A stretch of DNA of 64,000 bases from Cristatella mucedo (lineage: Eukaryota; Bryozoa; Phylactolaemata; Cristatellidae). Of this stretch, positions 57,430 to 64,000 are shown in pieces. Numbering within the stretch: position 1 is the first letter of the stretch; every line of letters starts with the position of its first letter. The translations under genes were made by a program, and so were the position numbers. The stretch is taken from positions 7,885,001 through 7,949,000 of the forward strand of contig WPIO01000007.1 of NCBI GenBank assembly GCA_009760855.2, given 5' to 3'. The notes below the pieces were generated by a model that saw only the letters and a program-made list of their open reading frames with translations, made no database searches and was not told the origin of the DNA.

Positions 57430-59064
57430 GTAAGTTGCTAAGCTTTGTGCTTGCTGTATTTTCAATGTGTACGTGTAATTCAGTACTGTAGTTCTCATTT
57501 TTTTCACTGAGAACAATTTTCTGTGACTGCAACACTTGCTCAGTCCAGCAGTATCAATGTGAACCTTGTGCTTCATTTAGACTTTGTTTCATCATGATCT
57601 GTCCCGAGTTGTAACCTTTAAAAATAAAATTTTGTTGATGAGTAGACACTGCCATTTGGTGCAGACTTATGGAGAGGAAAGCTGTGCAAGCCAGTCGTAA
57701 ATACTGTGACATTGATTAGTCACGTTCAGTATTGAAATATTGAAAATATTGAAATACTGAAAAGTATTCAGTATTGATCCTGAATTAGAGCTAGTGATAA
57801 GTCGTTGCTGAAACATGCTATGTCGACTGTCTAATATTTGGAGTGATTACTGGCTTCTCTCTTGTAACTGTAATTTAAAACTGGCCAAATGTAAGCTCAC
57901 TCTGTTAGACCCTTATCGCCGATTGAACGGTTCTAGAGCATGATGAGTAGTGGCTTCATGTGTGGCTTTGTGTTTTTATCATGGTAGTTTGTTGACTGCA
58001 TCTCTTCAGAACCGTGCCTTAGGTTCGTGTGCTTCCAAAGCCTGGAGCTCACTCCCGACTGACGTCACGGTATCTCCTGACTAGATGACATATAAAAGAA
58101 GCTAAAACGCCCCTGACCCTGAACAGCATTTGCCTGGTTTTTTTTATTCCTTCTTTGTGTGCTTATGCATGCTTACACTATGCATGCTACCACTAACCAT
58201 AATTTGCATGTTGATCCTGTGCATGTTACCACTAACCATATCAGGAATGTGGTTTGTTGACACTGCATGTTGCCACTAACAAAATGGTTATGGTTCTTTT
58301 ACAGTGTATGTAAAGTGCCTAGAAAGAGATTAATTTCTCTGAGTGTGCTATACAGGTATATTATTATTATTATTATGTACTTCAATAGCCACGAAACCTC
58401 GCAAGAACTAAGAAAGCATGTGGCATATTAGCGATGGTTTTGAGCATTGAATAAGGAGTATGAACTGAAGTTGCATTTCTCATTTGAAGAGCACGTGAGG
58501 TATTATCCTGAGCAGGAGACAGCTGCCTAGCAGTGAAGCCTTGAGACAAGGGTATTTTTCTAGCTAGTCGTGGTAGTCATGAGCCCTTAGTATAGTCGAT
58601 GTAGTATCATGCCATAAAATGGGCACGTGGCTTTATATTTCCAGTCGAAGTATTTTAAGTCTCTTGTTTGTACGTGATCGTGTATATTGTGGACCTGCCA
58701 ACCAGACCCTTTTACTTCTTCACTGCTGCTAGATCCGTAGTGAACTGGGGGCTGCACTTCCTTGGCCTGGCTGGATGTGCTGATTTTTTTCTAGCACTTT
58801 ATTCCTCTTTGCTTGCAGTAATTAGTCAAACTTTGGACAAAGTTTTGCTAGCAGCTTTGTTCTTCTGTTGGAGGCTTACTTCCCGTTGGTTTGGAATGGC
58901 TGTTGCACACTGCTTGGTGTCTAGTTTTTACTGTATCTGGAAAATGAGGCTAATCGTGCTTCGTGAATGTAGCTTGTCTCAGACGGTGCAGTTGAATGCT
59001 GTAGTTTGAGCTTCGAGTCTTGCAGTCATTTTCTCAGTACACCTGCTGACATGGTTCGTTCCAG
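57430..59064 (+). other. Intron 1 of the host gene
   Basis: A GT-AG intron of about 1.6 kb in phase 1. It contains an AT-rich, internally repetitive patch at 57727-57777 built from variants of ATATTGAAA and a family A LINE 3' end at 58010-58376 in the sense orientation. The rest shows no recognisable element. The open stretch at 58668-59009 begins at a non-ATG codon and runs into the intron end; I do not regard it as coding. Confidence 0.6.
58010..58376 (+). mobile_element. LINE family A-like 3' end inside host intron 1
   Basis: RT C-terminal remnant (AWSSLPTDVT-like), a 3' untranslated region with three rather than two copies of the GCATGCTACCACTAACCA-type subrepeat, the hairpin AAGTGCCTAGAAAGAG.. 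GTGTGCTATAC and (ATT)n. It lies in the sense direction of the host gene. Confidence 0.78.
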
Positions 59065-59177
59065 CTTCACTTGAAGAAGTGTGCCACAAAATTGAGGAGC
59101 TGGGACCCTCAGACTCTGACTATGATTACATTCGCAGCGTTCTGCAGGATATTGCTGCCGCAAAGATTTTGAACTCA
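59065..59177 (+). CDS. Coding exon 2 of the host gene, possible first L27 domain
   Basis: Bounded by an AG acceptor (TTCCAG) and a perfect GTAAGT donor. The 113 bases enter in phase 1 and leave in phase 0, giving 38 residues with the junction codon. It is acidic and helical in character, with LEEVCHKIEELG followed by DYDYIRSVLQD. In p55/CASK-type MAGUK proteins the first L27 domain has a similar run of hydrophobic helix, acidic residues and an aromatic/hydrophobic-Leu-x-Ser-Val-x-Gln-Asp-like stretch. That resemblance is from memory of the family, not a search. The other frames of this exon are closed. Coding status is well supported; the family is a moderate inference. Confidence 0.72.
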
Positions 59178-59637
59178 GTAAGTGATATGAACTGAGCAGC
59201 CACCATTCGCAGTAGTGTGCACATCCTGCAGACAGGATACGGCAGTGACCCGAGTCCAGCAGCAGTTGATCAGCTGCTGCTGATTCGACTGTAAACTTAG
59301 TAAGGGAGCATTTAATACAGCTACTTAGAGCTAGGGATTCTATGTCAGCGGTGCCTTCAACTGCCAGAATTTTGCTGTCTGGAGCATGGAAGTCTTTACA
59401 GCTGTATTTGCTGAGTAGTGTTTTTGATATAGTGTTGCGTGTCCCTGCAGTCTCTATAGCACGATGATTATGCTTATGGTTATGCGTACGATGATTATGC
59501 TTATGGTTATTCACGCCTTATGCATCCTGTATGTCTGTATGTCCGTATCCGACGCAGCCGTATAGGTAACTGAAAAATGCAAATTCTGCCTTTGCGCATG
59601 TTACTTAAGCTGCTGCACTTGCTTGCACGTGTGCCAG
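59178..59637 (+). other. Intron 2 of the host gene
   Basis: A GT-AG intron of 460 bases in phase 0. It holds a small tandem duplication at 59461-59511: two 23-base copies beginning ACGATGATTATG, separated by four bases. No transposon is recognised in it. Confidence 0.6.
59461..59511. repeat. 27-bp period duplication in intron 2
   Basis: Two identical 23-base copies beginning ACGATGATTATGC and ending TATGGTTAT, with a four-base spacer. Confidence 0.9.
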
Positions 59638-59784
59638 GCTTCTGCCGAAGTGGACGCATCTCACCTACCCGTTGCTGACAAGAATGCCAGTGGAGCAGTC
59701 GAAGAACTCGTTGCCTTGTTGGGTAAAAGATCAGATGGAACAGCCAATGAGCTGATCAGCATGCTGACCGAGGATGATCTACAG
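59638..59784 (+). CDS. Coding exon 3 of the host gene, possible second L27 domain
   Basis: Follows a CCAG acceptor and ends CTACAG before GTACTG. At 147 bases it is 49 codons, phase 0 at both ends, joining cleanly to exon 2. It carries AVEELVALLGKR and then ELISMLTEDDLQ, an amphipathic pair of helices like the second L27 domain of p55/CASK proteins, where the next residues would be a conserved Leu-Leu-x-x-His-Asp stretch. I did not find a following exon that encodes that stretch, so the gene probably runs on past the LINE cluster at 60.2-61.9 kb and beyond the window. In MAGUKs L27 domains bind other L27 proteins at cell junctions; that role is inference here. Confidence 0.72.
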
Positions 59785-60159
59785 GTACTGGAGGGATTTT
59801 TCGGCTGCTGCCTGGCAGGCCATAGTCGTCGTAGGGGGCAGCTGTCAGGCATCAGGCAATGATTTTCAGAACTAGGCCTCTTACCTGTGCCCCTGTTCTA
59901 ATGGTGTTGGCCCTTTGTTTTTATGGCTCAGTCGAGTCGCTTGAACAGTTCTGTACAGCTTCGATAGTGACTCTTTTGATTTAATCACTAGCTGATCTGC
60001 GAATCGCTAATTTGTATTTAAATTTGGCCATTCACTCCACCATAGAAGGCACTAGTGATGACTCCTGGTCGACGTCAGTACGATCCAAAGTCACTTGCAA
60101 GTCAAGTCACCACTGCCACTCGTCTCCTAGGTTAGCTGAGCTGGTTCTATAGTACCTAA

Positions 60160-60565
60160 TAGTAATAATAATAATAATAATAATACACTTAATGAAGCAC
60201 CCTCAGAGAGCTTAATCTCTTTCTAGGCACTTTACATATGCTGCAAAGGAAACACGATCGAATGGTGAGTGGTATCATGCTTGATAAACAACATGAATAA
60301 CATGGTTAGGGGTGCCGTGCACAGGTTCAACATGCAAATGGGGGTTAGGGGCAGCATGCAACTGGCAGCACGCATAAGCACATAAAGGACTAATCAATCA
60401 CAGGGACCCACTATATGCCGTCATAAATAGGTGCATTTTAAATTTTTTTAATGTGGTCAAGTCAAGAGATATCTTGACGTCACGAATGAGTTCCAGGCTT
60501 TGGGAGCTTACGAACTAATTGCACGGTCTCCAAAGGATTTAAGGTTTGTACGAGATATAGGTAAT
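60160..60565 (-). mobile_element. LINE family A 3' part, left piece of a split copy
   Basis: Minus strand: (AAT)n at 60163-60184, hairpin (GCACCCTCAGAGAGCTTAATC), 3' untranslated region and the end of RT to the GTACGAGATATAGG segment at 60560. The copy resumes at 61824 on the far side of a family B insertion. Confidence 0.84.
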
Positions 60566-61823
60566 GTAATGTAATGTATCTCCGTCAGTAACTCCACAAA
60601 GTCAGAAAGACCACGTGGGCGTTACGCAGGAGAGTTTTGTGTAGCGCACTCACAGCCTAAGCGGCTTTCGGTACGCATTCGGTAGCCAACAGACTTCGTC
60701 TCACGCAACAAAGAGAAAGTGGGAAGCGTAGCAGAGTTAGGAGAGCAGTTGAGGTAGTGAGTAGCATAGAAGTAGCAGTTCAGGACCGCTGAAAAAGATG
60801 TGCCATAGTCGGCAGTTGGAGAGTAGATATCGTTGCGTAAGAATTGTGGAAGCGAGTTCCACAGTCTAGGACCTGCAGAGCTAAAGCTTCTGTCGCCAAC
60901 TGTCTTTAAGCGGAGGAATGGGACAGCTAATTTATTGTCCACACAGGACCTGAGGGCGCGAACAGGCTGAAACTGATGCAGCAGTTCAGCTAGGTACGAA
61001 GGAGCCAAGTCGTGGCGGGCCTTGTGGGTCAGCGTAAGAACTTTGCTCTGTATCCGTTGCTCAACCGGCAACCATCCTAGCTCTTTCAGCAGAGGTGACA
61101 CGTGCTCAAACCGCTGGGACTTGAAGACCAGCCTTGCAGCCATATTCATAGTCCGCTGTAGTGGCATAATAGCTTTCTTTAGTAGCCCAGCCAAAAAGGA
61201 ATTACAATAATCAAGCCGAGACAGAACTAAAGAGCTAGTTAAATTTTTTACAAGCCACTGTGGGAGACAGCTTCTAATCTTGGATAGGGATCGGATGTGA
61301 TGGCTAGCTGTAGAGGCAGTCTTCTGAATGAAGCTTTTGAAATTGAGGCAGCTGTCGAACACGGCACCTAGATTACGAGCACGTGGTGAAGGTCGCACAA
61401 TAGCATCACCTAGTAGAACAGCAAAGCCTTTTAATCCAGCCACACGCTTAGGGTGTCCTATGAGAAGCAGTTCGGTTTTATCGTCATTTAATTTCAGGAA
61501 GTTTTTCGACATCCAGGATCGAATATCGGCAAGGCAAGCATTCAGTTTCTCAGTTGCTGCAGCAGATTCCAACGGTTTAAATGACAAATACAACTGAGTA
61601 TCGTCAGCATAGAAGTGATATCCTATTCCATGGGCCTTAATCACTTTTCCCAGAGGTTGCGTATAAATGGAGAACAGCAAGGGACCAAGTACAGACCCTT
61701 GAGGGACTCCACAGGTGACCCTTCTCATGTCTGAGACCTGACCCCCACACGACACGGATTGAACACGATCAGACAAGTAGGATTTAAACCACGCCAGTGC
61801 TTCGTCTGCCAGACCGAGGTAAA
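60566..61823 (-). mobile_element. LINE family B, 5'-truncated copy inserted in family A
   Basis: Starts with the ACATT tail (TAATGTAATGTAATG on the plus strand), then the 3' region and a long open RT frame. AGGTAA occurs on both sides (60558 region and 61817 region), a candidate target-site duplication. This is the youngest-looking LINE copy in the window because its frame is still open over 384 codons. Confidence 0.87.
60622..61776 (-). CDS. LINE family B RT, C-terminal two thirds, open frame
   Basis: A 384-residue open frame that in fact extends upstream to about 61823 without a stop ([15 protein letters not shown]). It has [30 protein letters not shown] with intact YADD, the [19 protein letters not shown] segment and a thumb region ([34 protein letters not shown]). 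Fingers, RT motif A and the endonuclease are missing because the insertion is 5' truncated, so no active enzyme is made. The first residue listed is not an ATG. The protein seems to run about 70 residues past the usual WNSLPQFLR end into what is 3' region in other copies. Confidence 0.8.
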   Translation of the reverse strand: MSDRVQSVSCGGQVSDMRRVTCGVPQGSVLGPLLFSIYTQPLGKVIKAHGIGYHFYADDTQLYLSFKPLESAAATEKLNACLADIRSWMSKNFLKLNDDKTELLLIGHPKRVAGLKGFAVLLGDAIVRPSPRARNLGAVFDSCLNFKSFIQKTASTASHHIRSLSKIRSCLPQWLVKNLTSSLVLSRLDYCNSFLAGLLKKAIMPLQRTMNMAARLVFKSQRFEHVSPLLKELGWLPVEQRIQSKVLTLTHKARHDLAPSYLAELLHQFQPVRALRSCVDNKLAVPFLRLKTVGDRSFSSAGPRLWNSLPQFLRNDIYSPTADYGTSFSAVLNCYFYATHYLNCSPNSATLPTFSLLRETKSVGYRMRTESRLGCECATQNSPA

Positions 61824-61935
61824 CAGTTAGATTCCGAAAAGCGGGTGGTACGATGCTTGCCCTGGTAGGGGAGTAGATCTGATAGGTAGCGTGGAGCCAA
61901 AGAATGAAGGGACCTAAAAGTGAGCTGCAAAACTA
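61824..61935 (-). mobile_element. LINE family A, right piece of the split copy
   Basis: Continues where 60565 left off: TTAGATTCCGAAAAGCGGG, then the TAGGGGAGTAGATCTGATAG and CAAAGAATGAAGGGACC segments. It ends near 61935 at unique sequence. Confidence 0.8.
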
Positions 61936-64000
61936 CTCTCTTGTGCACTCAGCTTGTTATCTAAGGCAATGATTTTTGCCATAATTTTCTTTGCTTAAAA
62001 CTGCTTGCCGATGATACTTCTGATGTGTATGTCCAAAACCACCGAACCCAGTTTTGTAATCTTGTAATCGTGCTGCTAAACTGAGCATCTCCTCTTTAAT
62101 TGCTCGTTGCAACTGCTGCTGCCAACTTCCTCAACTATTTGCCTGCATCAGTAATGCTAACTGTTTGGTTTTGTTGTATATGATATAATATTAGAGGAAG
62201 TTTTAGCATACCTGACTTTATTTGTGTCACTTCCTTTAGTTGTGGTGGGAGGATGCTGTTGTGTGAATGTTCCTGTGCGATGGCTTGGCTGTTTCTGGCT
62301 GCTGAATGCAGTCGACTGATTAGTCAGAGCCATTGGGGTATGAATCGAGCTGAGCAGCTGGTGAATACAGAATGCCTTATTGTAGCCACCTTAGTTCCTG
62401 GCTACCGAGGTCAAGTAGCATGTTTCTATTATCTTCATTCAGTTGTGCTTGCTATGAATTATGATGGAGAGACTGTCAACGGAAAAGCTGTCAATGGTTT
62501 GTAGAAGTGAGTGTGTGTGTATTCCTGGCAGATCTCACCTGCATGATACGGTTCACACTTCTTTAGTTTATGAAACCCTGCATTGTAAAGCAGCAACGTG
62601 TCTGGACAAATCTTTCAAAGTAAATTGTGTCGGCTGCATGTGGTAGGAATTCGTCCAATTTTGTCAGAAGTCCATACTTGAGAGCAAGTAGCATGTCATA
62701 AACTTGCACTTCCATGAAATATTCTGTTCATGAATATTTTTCCGAGGTCACAACTAATACTGAGAGGATTGGGCTCGGCACACAGACGGCATTGTTGCCT
62801 TCCCCCTCCCGACGCCTTTTTTTTACTAGCGCCACTTGCTCTAGATCTGGATCTAGAAAGCTTGTACAGTAGCCCTTTAGACCCCCCCCCCAGTGTGTCG
62901 TTGGCTTTTTTAAGATTCTGATTGAATTTCCTTATTTATTCAGCTGTTTTTTTCTCAGGTGTGTTACATGATCCTGTACCAGCAGTGGCCTTCTCCATAG
63001 GTGTCATTGAACTAATTTAGCTGCCTGCAAAGTTGCCTTATACTAGCAAGACGATGGATTTTTTTCGTGTGCACAATGCTTTACGGTCCAGTTGAATGAC
63101 TGCTCAGTTTTGATATCCTTTGCATCCGTGGTGCTGGTACCAGGTCCAAATCATGCACTGTGATGGAATCATTTGATTACTATTGCTGTGCCTAATGCAG
63201 CCACCAGTAGGCATGGTCTTGGTTGGGATTCGGCTTTCATTTTTATGTGATTAGTCGGGTAGTCCATGTTTTACCAATATACTAATCAATGTCAGCCCCT
63301 TGTGTAATGGATGAAAGCCTGGCTTGTGGCCAACCTTAAGTTGCCGGAATCCGGCTATTCTGGGCTCTGAGACGTATTTCCTACCGGTGGACACCGATCA
63401 GGTCATGGCACACTTTGATAGACAAGTGAGTCTTGTCTGTTTGTCCATGTACTGCAGCTGGGGTATGTAACCCCAGCATTGGCAGAACAAAGACCCTTGC
63501 CAGTTTTCCACTCTCTTGTGCTCAAACGACTCCCCTAGCTGATTTGGATAGTGGCTGCTTGCCGGACGTCATGCCTCCTGTTTTTCTCATACCTGTAGGC
63601 TAGTGTTTCTTTTTTGTTAGAAGACCACAGTTGTAGCTCCTTGATAGATAGCGGTTGGATCTTTAAGGTGAGAGTAAAACTTTACCGATTTTGGGTAGTA
63701 GTTCATTTCTTAAAGTTCGTCTAGAGCAAGCCTAGCTGAACTTATATGGAGTTGCTCTATATTTGCTCCATGCTGTAATGCTTCATATATGCTCCATTTA
63801 AGTGACTTTGAAAGCCTAATCCGCCAAACTGCAGTAGGAATTACCTCAAGAATATGCTCGAAGGCTCTCGAACATACATTAGAATGAGACTAGTTCTCTT
63901 AGAGCACTATACAAGTGCTTTATTCTATTAATGGTATAATCATATGTACTCGCTATATGTTCTTTCACCACATCATCGTCGCAAGGCACAGACTAGGCTG
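61936..64000. other. Probable intron or downstream part of the host gene, no exon called
   Basis: If the host gene continues, this lies in its third intron. A C-rich run at 62882-62891 and a SINE2-like tail at 63865 are the only landmarks. One weak exon candidate (63599-63667) is discussed among the rejected items. Confidence 0.35.
63865..63930 (+). mobile_element. SINE2-like tail remnant
   Basis: GAATGAGACTAGTTCTCTTAGAGCACTATACAAG, given here in part, follows the right half of the SINE2 tail hairpin. No head is visible upstream. Confidence 0.4.

Noticed and set aside
58668-59009. 113-codon open frame with hydrophobic stretches upstream of exon 2
   Set aside because: It is in intron 1, begins without ATG, and shows no splice signals in frame with exon 2.
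63599-63667. Candidate fourth exon of the host gene (acceptor CTGTAG, donor AAG/GTGAGA, 69 bases, phase 0)
   Set aside because: Junctions and phase fit, but the 23 residues do not resemble what should follow a second L27 domain, and a 69-base open stretch with such junctions can arise by chance.

Overview
The window looks like nuclear DNA from an invertebrate animal. There are no operons or long open genes. It has intron-containing coding sequence with GT-AG junctions, many decayed L2/CR1-type non-LTR retrotransposons (LINEs), tRNA-derived SINEs with ATT-rich tails, long (GA/CT)n and (CA)n microsatellites and several CpG-rich stretches. I cannot name the species; the class of animal is inference from repeat style only.

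Layout. 1-7.7 kb: a family B LINE fragment, microsatellites, a CAG-rich stretch, an exact five-unit 20-bp tandem repeat and a long CpG/GC-rich stretch that may hold a promoter. 7.8-20 kb: fragments of LINE family A on both strands, two SINE families, a second CpG-rich zone (about 12.6-14.3 kb), paired hairpins near 12.1 kb and a possible solo LTR near 14.8 kb. 20-26.4 kb: mostly unassigned DNA with SINEs and LINE relics. 26.4-29.6 kb (plus) and 43.6-46.2 kb (minus): two long family A copies that keep the 5' leader, endonuclease and reverse transcriptase (RT) regions, both riddled with stops and frameshifts. 31.6-33.6 kb: another large family A copy. 36-43.6 kb: a patchwork of A and B pieces. 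47.7-52.5 kb: a nested A-in-B insertion, a CpG-rich zone and a minus-strand A copy that lacks its 3' end. 52.5-57.4 kb: mostly unassigned, with a perfect 22-bp hairpin at 55.7 kb. 57.4-59.8 kb: three exons with matching phases, the start of the only convincing host gene; its 96 residues resemble tandem L27 domains of p55/CASK-type MAGUK scaffold proteins. 60.2-61.9 kb: a nested B-in-A insertion, probably in the next intron.

How the parts relate. The two LINE families differ in 3' tail: A ends in a conserved hairpin plus (ATT)n, B ends in repeated ACATT. One SINE family (class II tRNA-like head) carries a tail that matches the family A terminal hairpin, which suggests it is mobilised by the family A enzyme. 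No LINE copy here looks able to encode a full intact protein. All family names (A, B, SINE1, SINE2) are labels for this report, not database names.
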